DNA from: Halobacillus litoralis
GTDB lineage: Bacteria; Bacillota; Bacilli; Bacillales; Halobacillaceae
Assembly (NCBI RefSeq): GCF_004101865.1
Contig: NZ_CP026118.1
Span: 310,001 to 374,000, forward strand
DNA length: 64,000 bases
Reading direction: 5' to 3'
Shown: in pieces, positions 28,271 to 36,310 of the stretch
Layout of the letters: every line of letters begins with the position of its first letter
How positions within the stretch are numbered: the stretch's first letter is position 1
Program-made: the position numbers and the translations under genes
Notes under the pieces: generated by a model
What the model saw: the letters and a program-made list of their open reading frames with translations, nothing else
What the model was told of the DNA's origin: nothing
The model's database searches: none

Positions 28271-28362
28271 GGTGGCGGGGAAAACGAATCGCTTTTCTGC
28301 GAAGATGACGGAGAGCTTCCTGAGGCTGTTGCCTTACAGAGTCTCGCCGTTTACCAGCCACC
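28271..28362 (+). repeat. Palindromic dispersed repeat, copy A1
   Basis: Begins GGTGGC and ends GCCACC, with the shared core order CGCTTTTC, GAGCTTCCTGAGGC, GAGTCTCGCCG. It is a shortened and degenerate member of the repeat family also seen at 28511-28630, 48838-48930, 55283-55405 and 55597-55716. Confidence 0.6.
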
Positions 28363-28510
28363 ATACGAATGGAAGACACTCGAAACCACCTTTGGTTTGC
28401 AGGGAGCTTTTGCGATTAGACTACTACCATTATGACTTTCAGGTGGGGTTTATCCCACTCCATAAAGGGCAGGTCCTCCCTCAGGCGATTTCGAGAAATT
28501 CCTATCGCAA

Positions 28511-28630
28511 AAGGCGGAGGGAAGCGGTGAGACTCCTGTGATATACGCGGGTTAGATGAGACCCCGGAAGGCGTAGCCTAAGGAGGCTCAGCGCACGCCC
28601 ACGGAAAGCGAACCGTTTCCCGAAGCCCCT
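28511..28630 (-). repeat. Palindromic dispersed repeat, copy A2
   Basis: Read on the minus strand it runs GGGAAACGGTTCGCTTTCC, CTGAGCCTCCTTAGGC, GGGGTCTCA, CAGGAGTCTCACCGCTTCCC. It is clearly related to copy D at 55597-55716 and lies inverted relative to A1. Confidence 0.75.
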
Positions 28631-28713
28631 TATTCACACTGAAGCTTCGAAATCATTTTTTCCAGACAACTGCTAACAAAATAAAAATTATACTTATAGT
28701 CTAGCTAAAGTCA

Positions 28714-28750
28714 TAGAAAAAGCGCAAGGTGTAGGTACCACGCTGCGCTT
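28714..28750 (-). terminator. Terminator after rbgA
   Basis: Seven-base stem AAGCGCA with TGCGCTT plus an inner GTG/CAC pair, followed on the minus strand by TTTTTC. It starts ten bases after the rbgA stop. Confidence 0.7.
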
Positions 28751-28759
28751 CCGTAACAT

Positions 28760-29602
28760 CTATTCAGGACGCTCAAAACTGATGAGGCCTAACTTGCCAT
28801 CTCTTAAATCTTGCAAAATGATATCAGATACCTTTTCAAAATTGACATGACCGCCACTCTCCAGGCATCCGCGCTTCCTGCCAATGTGTTCAAAAGCTTC
28901 CATCATATCATCGAAGTCCTCGAAACCGAACCGTTCTTCAAGAAAAGCAGGGTAATAGGCTTTCAAATAATCCAATACATATGCTGCAACATCTTCTTTC
29001 GGCAGGATCTGATCCTTAATGGTTCCAATAGAAGCAAGGCGATAACCGACTTCCTCTTCTTCGAACTTCGGCCAAAGAATCCCAGGAGTATCCAATAGCT
29101 CAAACTCTTTCTTCACTTTAATCCACTGCTGTTTTTTCGTAACTCCCGGCTTATCGCCAGTTGTTGCCATTTTTTTGTTTGCCAGCCGATTGATCAGGGT
29201 CGATTTTCCGACATTAGGGATCCCTATTATCATTGCTCTGGATGCTCTAGGTCTTATACCTTTAGCTCTGAGCTTATCCAACTTTTCTTTACCAAGATCT
29301 TTCGCTTTTTGGATGACTTTCTGGACATCCTGCTTTCGGTTAGCTTCAATAGCTACAGAAGTGACCCCTCTGTTTTTGAAATGCTGGATCCACTTTTCTG
29401 TTATCTCAGGGTCTGCTAAATCTTTTTTCATAAGAACAACCATTTTTGGTTTTTCTTGCAAAATACCATGAAGCATAGGGTTTTGAGAAGATAAAGGAGC
29501 CCGTGCGTCTACTAGTTCGATGACAAAATCGACCAGCTTCAGCTTTTCCGCTACTTCTCTTTTCGCTTTGGCCATATGACCAGGGAACCATTGAATGGTC
29601 AT
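28760..29602 (-). CDS. rbgA: Ribosome biogenesis GTPase RbgA (YlqF)
   Basis: Circularly permuted GTPase required for late maturation of the 50S subunit. The permuted motif order is visible: G4-like MKKDLADPE (about 61-69), then G1 IGIPNVGKSTLINRL (about 127-141), then G3 DTPG (about 172-175). The C-terminal ANTAR-like RNA-binding region covers about 215-280. Length 280, as in B. subtilis. It is 10 bases downstream of lepB. Confidence 0.95.
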   Translation of the reverse strand: MTIQWFPGHMAKAKREVAEKLKLVDFVIELVDARAPLSSQNPMLHGILQEKPKMVVLMKKDLADPEITEKWIQHFKNRGVTSVAIEANRKQDVQKVIQKAKDLGKEKLDKLRAKGIRPRASRAMIIGIPNVGKSTLINRLANKKMATTGDKPGVTKKQQWIKVKKEFELLDTPGILWPKFEEEEVGYRLASIGTIKDQILPKEDVAAYVLDYLKAYYPAFLEERFGFEDFDDMMEAFEHIGRKRGCLESGGHVNFEKVSDIILQDLRDGKLGLISFERPE

Positions 29603-29612
29603 GCTATTCCTC

Positions 29613-30161
29613 CTAATTGACTAAGCTGATGCGGGACAACGGCCAATACGATAGCACCGCTTGTCCGACAACTTGATCATCACTAATCATTCCGAGCATT
29701 CGGCTGTCTGTTGAATTATTCCTATTATCCCCGAGGACAAGCAGATGTCCTTGCGGGACGACTTCATGACCACCTGGGAGCTCTTCGATTTTAAAGTCAT
29801 CTGTCAACAATTGGTCCTCCGCGATTTGTTTCTTACGCTCGTTTAAAAACGGCTCTTCCATTGCTTCACCATTGACAAATAATTGGTCATCTTCATATGT
29901 GATCCGGTCGCCAGGAAGGCCGATTACCCGTTTTATGTAGTCTTTACGTTCCGTAGCATGAAATACCACGACATCGAATCGTTCAGGAGACCCTAGAGAA
30001 TAGTTAAGCTTACTTACAATCAAATGATCCCCGCTGTGCAGCGTCGTGAGCATCGAGGGCCCTTCGACGACCACCGGTGCGAGAAGAAAGACACGTACTA
30101 CTATTGCTAGTACAGCTGCAATGACAAAGGCTTTGATCCAATCCAACCACTGTTGTTTCAT
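29613..30161 (-). CDS. lepB: Type I signal peptidase
   Basis: Removes signal peptides from exported proteins. Using the ATG at 30159-30161 the protein has 182 residues: one N-terminal transmembrane anchor (about 8-30), catalytic Ser36 in the EGPSMLTTL box, catalytic Lys77 in RKDYIKRVIGLPGD, and the GDNRNNSTDSR box. The open frame extends to 30251 but the extra residues are not family-like. Its place between rplS and rbgA differs from B. subtilis and is shared, as I recall, by halophilic relatives. Confidence 0.95.
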   Translation of the reverse strand: MKQQWLDWIKAFVIAAVLAIVVRVFLLAPVVVEGPSMLTTLHSGDHLIVSKLNYSLGSPERFDVVVFHATERKDYIKRVIGLPGDRITYEDDQLFVNGEAMEEPFLNERKKQIAEDQLLTDDFKIEELPGGHEVVPQGHLLVLGDNRNNSTDSRMLGMISDDQVVGQAVLSYWPLSRISLVN

Positions 30162-30254
30162 ATTCCATCCCCACTTCCTAGCCATGTGAAATATTCGAGC
30201 GGCAAAGTCGAGACGATCCATCATCTGAAAATCCGAGCTTCTTTTTTTCACTCT

Positions 30255-30445
30255 GATTCAAGGAACGTGGGACTTGCTGCTACCTCTATATATACAAGTC
30301 TCAGGGCAAGTATCCGGCCCGACCCATACCCAGAGCATGAACTGAGGAATTTCCTCTCTCTGTACCTTCGGCCAATAACTTCAGGAGGTATGGACACCGG
30401 AGTGATGTAGCGTAAGCACATTCATCACAGCACCTTGTCATAAAA
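30255..30445 (-). other. Unexplained structured non-coding segment upstream of lepB
   Basis: On the minus strand this stretch shows GTGATG pairing with CATCAC, CCATACC pairing about 65 bases away with GGTATGG, a GAGGAAATTCCTC palindrome between them, and GACTTG pairing with CAAGTC. It is richer in GC than the flanks. No known riboswitch class fits. It could be a structured RNA, a leader of lepB or an insertion-sequence remnant. Confidence 0.45.
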
Positions 30446-30469
30446 CTAAAACTATATCCATCTTGAGTA

Positions 30470-30507
30470 GAAAAAAGGAGCTTGGCATATGCAAGCTCCT
30501 TTTTACT
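30470..30507 (-). terminator. Terminator after rplS
   Basis: Strong hairpin AAAAAGGAGCTTG with CAAGCTCCTTTTT around a seven-base loop, with T-runs on both strands, directly downstream of the rplS stop. Confidence 0.9.
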
Positions 30508-30511
30508 GAAA

Positions 30512-30856
30512 TTAGATAATTTCTTTGATACGTGCTGCTTTACCGCGTAGGTTACGCAAGTAGTAAAGCTTAGCTTGACGTACTTTACCACGACGGGAAC
30601 GCTCAATTTTTGCGATACGTGGTGAATGGACTGGGAATGTACGCTCAACACCTACGCCGTAAGTAATCTTACGAACTGTAAATGTTTCGCTGATTCCGCC
30701 ATTTTGACGTTTAATGACAACACCTTCGTAGACCTGGATACGCTCGCGAGTACCCTCGACAACCTTCACGTGTACTTTGACAGTATCACCAGGACGAAAG
30801 TTAGGATGATCTGTACGAAGCTGTTCTTTTGTAATGTCATGAATCAATTGCTGCAT
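30512..30856 (-). CDS. rplS: 50S ribosomal protein L19
   Basis: A 114-residue L19 located at the 30S-50S interface. Family segments include [49 protein letters not shown] and [15 protein letters not shown]. The ATG at 30854-30856 is eight bases from AAGGAG; a GTG four codons earlier overlaps the ribosome site. Confidence 0.97.
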   Translation of the reverse strand: MQQLIHDITKEQLRTDHPNFRPGDTVKVHVKVVEGTRERIQVYEGVVIKRQNGGISETFTVRKITYGVGVERTFPVHSPRIAKIERSRRGKVRQAKLYYLRNLRGKAARIKEII

Positions 30857-30865
30857 GATTTTCAC

Positions 30866-30935
30866 TCCTTTTTAACTAATGCTCATGTCTTCTAAGAGGC
30901 AGCGGAACATCGTTTTCCACTTAAACCGAACGTTT
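30866..30935 (-). ncRNA. Candidate L19 leader
   Basis: Directly upstream of rplS the minus strand reads GATGTTCCGCTGCC then AGAAGACATGAGC. Position and general look recall the ribosomal protein L19 leader of Firmicutes, which is thought to regulate rplS. The match is from memory and unverified. Confidence 0.3.
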
Positions 30936-30983
30936 AAGCACAAATCTCAATATATCACATTGGTGGGTAAACATCAATAGATA

Positions 30984-31715
30984 CTAGCTATTTTTCAATT
31001 CTTCAAGCCAAGATTCTTCTTTTGCTGACAACTTCCTGTCAACTAACAGATCCGGCCGTCGTTCAAATGTACGCTTCAGTGATTGATAGTGTCTCCACTC
31101 GTCGATTTTGGCGTGGTTCCCGGATAAAAGCACATCGGGTACTCTACTGCCTCTGAAGTCTGCCGGCCTGGTATAATGAGGATGCTCTAATAAGCCGTTT
31201 GAAAAAGAATCCATAGGAGCCGATTGTTCATTACCAAGCACTCCCGGAAGTAAACGGACCACCGAGTCGATCACGACCATAGCCCCAAGCTCTCCTCCTG
31301 TCAGGACATAGTCACCAATCGAGATTTCATCTGTAACTAGTTCCTGGCGAATACGCTCATCATAGCCTTCGTAATGTCCGCAAATGAATACAAGGTGATC
31401 TTCACTTGAGAGTTCTTCCGCCTTTTGTTGGGTATGCGGCTCTCCTTGAGGACAGAGGAGGACAACGCGTGGAGGCTTAGCTGCTTTTTCTTTCACCTCA
31501 TGAATGCTATCGAAAATTGGTTGAGGGGAAAGGACAAGACCTGCGCCTCCTCCATATGGATAGTCATCGACTTTGTTATGCTTATTCGCCGTATAATCCC
31601 GAAAATTCACATATTGGTAAGAAAAAGCCTTCTGTTCCTGGGCTCGCTTCATAATTGAATGATTCAAAACTCCCTCAAACATTTCAGGAAACAGCGTCAA
31701 AATATCAATATGCAT
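30984..31715 (-). CDS. trmD: tRNA (guanine-37-N1)-methyltransferase
   Basis: SPOUT-class methyltransferase that methylates G37 of tRNAs to prevent frameshifting. The trefoil-knot SAM-binding region is intact: [46 protein letters not shown]. Length 243. Its start touches the rimM stop by one base, as in the conserved rpsP-rimM-trmD-rplS order. Confidence 0.96.
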   Translation of the reverse strand: MHIDILTLFPEMFEGVLNHSIMKRAQEQKAFSYQYVNFRDYTANKHNKVDDYPYGGGAGLVLSPQPIFDSIHEVKEKAAKPPRVVLLCPQGEPHTQQKAEELSSEDHLVFICGHYEGYDERIRQELVTDEISIGDYVLTGGELGAMVVIDSVVRLLPGVLGNEQSAPMDSFSNGLLEHPHYTRPADFRGSRVPDVLLSGNHAKIDEWRHYQSLKRTFERRPDLLVDRKLSAKEESWLEELKNS

Positions 31716-32230
31716 TAATCTAGCAGCCCCTCTATTGGATCGATGATAATGACTTGCCGAGCCGGATCTACTTCTTTGACAACAGGTTCAATATAAGGGA
31801 TGAGTACATCTGAATCTTGTTTCCTTTCGACAACCCATACATCATTCGCACCGGGAGTCAGTATTTCTTTCACTTCCCCCAGCTCTTCCCCTGATTCCAG
31901 GTAAACCTTACATCCAATGATTTCCCGAAAGTAAAACTCATGATCCTCAAGCTCATCCTGTGCATCTTCTGCTACCATTAGGCTTCCATTTTTGTAGCCT
32001 TCCACATCATTGATGGAGTAATGATCTTCAAAGCTCACCAAATCAAAACCTTTATGCATCCGATGACTGCGGACGACCAGTGGCTTCGGATCATCTTGAT
32101 CATTCACCCAATACAAAAGCTGCCCAGGTGCGAAACGTTCATCGAAGTCTGTAATGCGATGAATTTTCACTTCTCCTTTAATTCCATGCGTATTAATGAT
32201 TTTTCCTACATTGTACATCTGTTTTTCCAT
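31715..32230 (-). CDS. rimM: 16S rRNA-processing protein RimM
   Basis: Assists maturation of the 30S head by binding S19. The N-terminal beta-barrel begins [18 protein letters not shown] and the C-terminal PRC-barrel has [23 protein letters not shown] and ANDVWVVE. Length 171, typical. Eight bases after ylqD. Confidence 0.95.
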   Translation of the reverse strand: MEKQMYNVGKIINTHGIKGEVKIHRITDFDERFAPGQLLYWVNDQDDPKPLVVRSHRMHKGFDLVSFEDHYSINDVEGYKNGSLMVAEDAQDELEDHEFYFREIIGCKVYLESGEELGEVKEILTPGANDVWVVERKQDSDVLIPYIEPVVKEVDPARQVIIIDPIEGLLD

Positions 32231-32238
32231 GTATTCGA

Positions 32239-32625
32239 TTACCTCGCTCTTATGACTTTTCCATCTTTAATGAGAATCTGTTGTTCCTGGGTGACTTCAG
32301 CCCAGTGATCGCCTTCTTCTACGGTAACCAATGCTTCAACTTCATCTGTTTCTAATTCACTACCATCTGGAAGGGTGTCCAGCTGTTGGCGTTGATATTC
32401 CAACCAGCGAAGCTGATCTTTTCTACGATTGATTTCCTTTGAAAAACGGCGTTCCACATCTTGTTTAGCTATTCCGGGCTTGCGTTCCAGCTTCTTTTGT
32501 TCAAATGAGAGTTGCCTGCACTCTTGATCAAGCTGTTGTGTCCGCTGATCAAATTTATCTTTCAGTTGGGTACGACTGGATGCTGTCAATATTTCTTTCA
32601 CAGGGATCGTTCTGATCATTTGCAT
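32239..32625 (-). CDS. ylqD: YlqD family protein
   Basis: A 128-residue charged helical protein matching the YlqD family of Bacillaceae: N-terminal IRTIPVKEILTASSRTQL, then a long Gln/Glu/Lys-rich coiled coil (about 25-85), then a short beta-rich tail with VTVEEGDHWAEV. Function is unknown; its invariable place between khpA and rimM suggests a tie to translation. A TTG one codon upstream and an ATG two codons downstream are alternative starts. Confidence 0.85.
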   Translation of the reverse strand: MQMIRTIPVKEILTASSRTQLKDKFDQRTQQLDQECRQLSFEQKKLERKPGIAKQDVERRFSKEINRRKDQLRWLEYQRQQLDTLPDGSELETDEVEALVTVEEGDHWAEVTQEQQILIKDGKVIRAR

Positions 32626-32687
32626 CAACCGACCGCCTCTCGTCCTTTTTAAATAGTAAAAAAGGGAAAGGTTCTCCCTCTCCCTTC

Positions 32688-32915
32688 TTACATGATATCT
32701 AAATAGATTCTTTTATCAGAATCAGAGCCTGCCGCGTAAACGACAGTTCGAATCGCTTTCGCAATCCGCCCGTTTTTCCCGATCACTTTTCCGACGTCAT
32801 CCGGGTGGACAGAAAGATGGTAAACCATTTTGTGATTTTCTTCTTTCACATCCACTTTGATGTCGTCTGGATGATCGACAAGCGGAGTGACGATCGTTTC
32901 GATTAAGGCTTGCAT
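32688..32915 (-). CDS. khpA: KH-domain RNA-binding protein KhpA (YlqC)
   Basis: A 75-residue single KH domain with the essential VIGKNGRIAKAIR loop (GxxG near residue 46). KhpA partners KhpB/Jag as an RNA chaperone in Firmicutes. It lies 15 bases after rpsP in the standard order. ATG start. Confidence 0.94.
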   Translation of the reverse strand: MQALIETIVTPLVDHPDDIKVDVKEENHKMVYHLSVHPDDVGKVIGKNGRIAKAIRTVVYAAGSDSDKRIYLDIM

Positions 32916-32930
32916 GATATCACCACTACT

Positions 32931-33203
32931 TTATTTTTGGTTTTTCTTTTCGTGGAACTGCTTCATGATGCCTTCGTTAGAGAATAGGTTACGGACCGTG
33001 TCGCTCGGCTTCGCACCGTTGGACATCCAGTCGATCGCTTTGTCAGCGTCAAGTTTAACCTCTACAGGGTTAGTGACTGGGTTATATGTTCCGATTTGCT
33101 CGATGATACGTCCATCACGAGGAGAACGAGAATCTGCAACTACTACACGGTAAAATGGGTTACGTTTAGATCCCATACGTTTTAGGCGAATTTTTACTGC
33201 CAT
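32931..33203 (-). CDS. rpsP: 30S ribosomal protein S16
   Basis: The 90-residue S16 begins [20 protein letters not shown] and contains [19 protein letters not shown], both diagnostic. The ATG at 33201-33203 follows GGAGG by nine bases; the open frame begins three codons earlier at a TTG inside the leader. Confidence 0.97.
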   Translation of the reverse strand: MAVKIRLKRMGSKRNPFYRVVVADSRSPRDGRIIEQIGTYNPVTNPVEVKLDADKAIDWMSNGAKPSDTVRNLFSNEGIMKQFHEKKNQK

Positions 33204-33287
33204 TTTTAACAACCTCCAAATTTCTTTAATGTTTCACACAGATTTAGATTCTAGCAGAACTTCAATAGTGTGTAAAGGGTTTTTCCA

Positions 33288-34628
33288 TTACATGAAAGGA
33301 AATTTCATTCCTTTGCCTTTTTTCCCTTTTGTATTGCTCATTTGTTTCATCATTTTCTTCATTTCTTCAAACTGTTTTAATAAACGGTTCACTTCCGAAA
33401 CTGAGGTCCCGGAGCCTTTGGCTATCCGTTTTTTACGGCTTGCATTCATGACAGATGGGTCCTGGCGCTCGTTTTTGGTCATAGATTGGATGATCGCTTC
33501 CACATGGACGATTTGTTTATCATCAAACGATGCATTCTGCAATCCTTTCATCTTGCTGGCACCAGGAATCATATTGATTATTTCATCGAGCGGCCCCATA
33601 CTCTTCACTTGTTCCATTTGTTCCAGGAAATCCTCGAACGTGAATGAAGCATTCCGCATTTTCGATTCAAGCTCTTTAGCCTGCTTATCATCGACTTGCG
33701 TCTGAGCTTTCTCGATGAGTGTCAACATATCCCCCATGCCGAGAATTCTTGAAGCCATCCGTTCAGGGTGAAATGTTTCCAACTGGTCTAACTTCTCGCC
33801 CGTACCGGCGAATTTTATCGGTTTACCAGTAACGGCTTTGATAGAAAGTGCCGCACCACCACGGGTGTCACCATCCAATTTAGTCAGAAGAACGCCACTG
33901 ATATCCAGTTGTTCGTCAAAGCTCTCTGCAACATTAACTGCATCTTGACCTGTCATCGAATCCACGACAAGGAAGATTTCATCAGGGTTTACAGCTTCTT
34001 TGATCTGCTGCAGTTCACCCATCAAATCTCCATCGACATGCAGGCGGCCGGCAGTATCGATCAACACATAGTCATGGTGTTCTTCTTTCGCTTTGTCAAT
34101 TGCATTTTTTGCGATATCGACAGGGTCAGCCTCTGTGCCCTCTGCGTGTACAGGCATAGTCAATTGTTTCCCGAGCGTCTCCAATTGCTGGATAGCTGCC
34201 GGACGGTAGACATCTGCTGCCACTAACAACGGCTTGCGGTTATAACTCTTACGCAATAAATTGGCAAGCTTACCGGTTGTGGTGGTTTTACCTGCACCCT
34301 GGAGGCCGACCATCATGATGACCGTCGGCGGGCGTTTGGCGACAGCAATTTTACTTTCATCTCCACCCATCAATTCCGTCAGTTCTTCTTTCACGACTTT
34401 GATTACCTGTTGACCTGGGGTCAGGCTCTCCATAACCTCCTGACCGATGGCGCGTTCACGTACACGCTTGACGAAATCTTTCACGACTTTAAAGTTGACA
34501 TCGGCCTCGAGGAGGGCGAGACGTACTTCACGGGTCATCTCTTTTACGTCTTGTTCGGTTACCTTCCCTTTGCCTTTGATTTTCTTGATGGTTTCCTGCA
34601 AACGGTCGGATAAACCTTCAAATGCCAT
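33288..34628 (-). CDS. ffh: Signal recognition particle protein Ffh
   Basis: SRP54 GTPase, 446 residues. N domain (1-85), G domain with GLQGAGKTTTTGKLA, DTAGRLHVD, TKLDGDTRGGAAL and a C-terminal Met-rich M domain (about 300-446) that binds signal peptides and 4.5S/scRNA. It works with FtsY, encoded nearby. Preceded by its likely regulator gene ylxM. Confidence 0.97.
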   Translation of the reverse strand: MAFEGLSDRLQETIKKIKGKGKVTEQDVKEMTREVRLALLEADVNFKVVKDFVKRVRERAIGQEVMESLTPGQQVIKVVKEELTELMGGDESKIAVAKRPPTVIMMVGLQGAGKTTTTGKLANLLRKSYNRKPLLVAADVYRPAAIQQLETLGKQLTMPVHAEGTEADPVDIAKNAIDKAKEEHHDYVLIDTAGRLHVDGDLMGELQQIKEAVNPDEIFLVVDSMTGQDAVNVAESFDEQLDISGVLLTKLDGDTRGGAALSIKAVTGKPIKFAGTGEKLDQLETFHPERMASRILGMGDMLTLIEKAQTQVDDKQAKELESKMRNASFTFEDFLEQMEQVKSMGPLDEIINMIPGASKMKGLQNASFDDKQIVHVEAIIQSMTKNERQDPSVMNASRKKRIAKGSGTSVSEVNRLLKQFEEMKKMMKQMSNTKGKKGKGMKFPFM

Positions 34629-34641
34629 CGATGGAACCCTC

Positions 34642-34971
34642 CTATTCTAATTCTAGTAGTTGATCTAGCCATACGCGGAATTGCTCTGGAAGTTTTGTGT
34701 TTTCAATTTCTGCTTCCATTTCTTTGAACACCTGCTGGCGCTTTTGGAACTTTTCATATAATTGAAGCTTTTTTTCATATTCTTCAAGCATTGTCTCTGT
34801 TCGGCGAATATTATCATAAACCGCTTGACGCGAGACATCAAAGGTTTCTGATATTTCACCTAAAGAGTAATCTTCCAGATAATATAACTCCATGTAATTG
34901 CTTTGTTTAGGAGTCAACAACGATTGATAGAAATCAAAAAGATAATTAATCCGTGTTGTTTTTTCAAGCAC
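34642..34971 (-). CDS. ylxM: YlxM family helix-turn-helix protein
   Basis: A 109-residue DNA-binding protein of the YlxM/UPF0122 family, with [20 protein letters not shown] and the sigma-70-region-4-like helix-turn-helix [21 protein letters not shown] (split over residues 37-57). It is always coupled to ffh and is thought to influence the SRP pathway. A clear promoter lies 45-70 bases upstream. Confidence 0.93.
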   Translation of the reverse strand: MLEKTTRINYLFDFYQSLLTPKQSNYMELYYLEDYSLGEISETFDVSRQAVYDNIRRTETMLEEYEKKLQLYEKFQKRQQVFKEMEAEIENTKLPEQFRVWLDQLLELE

Positions 34972-35013
34972 GCTTGAAGCACCCCTTGTTAAGTGAAATA
35001 CCTTTACACATAA

Positions 35014-35043
35014 ATATTAACGGAGCATGTCCTTGAATGTCAA
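35014..35043 (-). promoter_or_regulatory. Sigma-A promoter of ylxM-ffh
   Basis: Perfect TTGACA -35 box, 18-base spacer and TAATAT -10 box on the minus strand, in the 75-base gap after ftsY. Confidence 0.7.
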
Positions 35044-35046
35044 GGC

Positions 35047-36297
35047 TTATGATGTTTTTTCTTCGTCTTCATAATCTTCAATCATATCTGCAAACAATCC
35101 ATAAACGAAAGCGTGGGCATCAAACGTCTCGAGATCAGTGACCTTCTCTCCAAGACCTACAAGCTTCACCGGTATATCCAGTTCATTTCGGATCGCTAAT
35201 ACGATTCCACCCTTGGCTGTTCCATCCAGCTTAGACAGAACGATTCCGGAGACGTCTGTTGCTTCAGAAAACGTTTTGGCTTGACTCATGGCATTTTGTC
35301 CAGTCGTGGCATCCAATACAAGAAGAACTTCATGGGGCGCCCCTGGTGCTTCTCTTTCAATGACTCTCTTCACTTTAGACAGCTCGTTCATTAAATTCAC
35401 TTTGTTCTGCAGGCGGCCAGCCGTGTCACAGATGAGCACATCGGCCTGACGAGACTTAGCAGACTGGATACCGTCATAAATGACAGCTGCGGGGTCACTG
35501 CCTTCGCTATGCTTCGTGACATTGACACCTACACGCTTACCCCATTCCTCAAGCTGTTCAATAGCACCTGCACGGAAGGTATCACCTGCTGCTAATGTTA
35601 CGTTCTTTCCTTCTGATTTAAGACGATGGGCTAGCTTACCGATGGTCGTCGTTTTCCCGACTCCGTTGACACCGACAAACAAGTAGATCGTCAATCCATC
35701 AGGGTTTTCCACAAGGCCTTCAATATCCCCTGCATCGTCATCTCCATAGTAAATTTCTACAAGTTTCTCTGAGATGACTTCTTTTACTTTTTGAGGATCC
35801 TGGATGTTTCTCCGCTTCACTTCCATCTCTAGTTCTTCAATCATTTCCATAACCGTCGTAACACCGACGTCAGCTGAAATCAAAACTTCCTCAAGTTCTT
35901 CGAAAAAGTCCTCATCTACTGTACGATACCTTGCTACAAGATCATTGATTTTACTGGAAAAGGAGTTGCGGGTTTTGGAAAGCCCCTTTTTAAACTTTGA
36001 AGCAATCGTTTCTTCTTCCTCTTCATCTTCAGTTACCTCTACACTAGAGCTTTCTTCAAATACTTGCACCTGTTCTTCTTCGTCCTCTGCAGGTGCTTCT
36101 TCCACCGGGGAACCCTTTGATTCAGCTTCATCAGACTCTCCGTCATCTATGACTTCTGTTTCGCCGTCAAGTGGTGGGTTTCCATCAGCCTCTGCTTCAA
36201 CTTCCGTTTCTTCTTCTTCCGTGTTCTCGTCCCTTTTCTCTTCCTCTTCTTCTGGGCCTTTCACGAATTTCTCTTTCAACTTCTTAAAAAAGCTCAT
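35047..36297 (-). CDS. ftsY: Signal recognition particle receptor FtsY
   Basis: SRP receptor GTPase that brings ribosome-nascent chains to the membrane. Start at the ATG 36295-36297 (MSFFKKLKEKFVKG), behind AAGGATGAGTTG; product 416 residues. The NG domain is normal: GVNGVGKTTTIGKLAHRL, AGDTFRAGAIEQL, DTAGRLQNK, SKLDGTAKGG. The N-terminus holds an A domain of about 95 residues made mostly of Glu, Asp and Ser, which is absent or short in B. subtilis FtsY (329 residues) and may reflect high ionic strength. The start lies 14 bases after smc. Confidence 0.95.
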   Translation of the reverse strand: MSFFKKLKEKFVKGPEEEEEKRDENTEEEETEVEAEADGNPPLDGETEVIDDGESDEAESKGSPVEEAPAEDEEEQVQVFEESSSVEVTEDEEEEETIASKFKKGLSKTRNSFSSKINDLVARYRTVDEDFFEELEEVLISADVGVTTVMEMIEELEMEVKRRNIQDPQKVKEVISEKLVEIYYGDDDAGDIEGLVENPDGLTIYLFVGVNGVGKTTTIGKLAHRLKSEGKNVTLAAGDTFRAGAIEQLEEWGKRVGVNVTKHSEGSDPAAVIYDGIQSAKSRQADVLICDTAGRLQNKVNLMNELSKVKRVIEREAPGAPHEVLLVLDATTGQNAMSQAKTFSEATDVSGIVLSKLDGTAKGGIVLAIRNELDIPVKLVGLGEKVTDLETFDAHAFVYGLFADMIEDYEDEEKTS

Positions 36298-36310
36298 CAA
36301 CTCATCCTTT

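Larger units (their letters stand above)
28121..28713. other. Intergenic region holding repeat locus 1
   Basis: About 590 bases between rbgA and rnhB without a credible gene. Its central part (28271-28630) is an inverted pair of palindromic repeats described separately. A short open frame across the repeats is an artefact of their GC-richness. Confidence 0.7.

Noticed and set aside
28263..28541. 92-residue open frame in repeat locus 1
   Set aside because: Lies across the palindromic repeats with no ribosome site.
30301..30651. Minus-strand 116-residue open frame across rplS and the structured segment
   Set aside because: Starts inside rplS in another frame and crosses the rplS terminator; no family resemblance.
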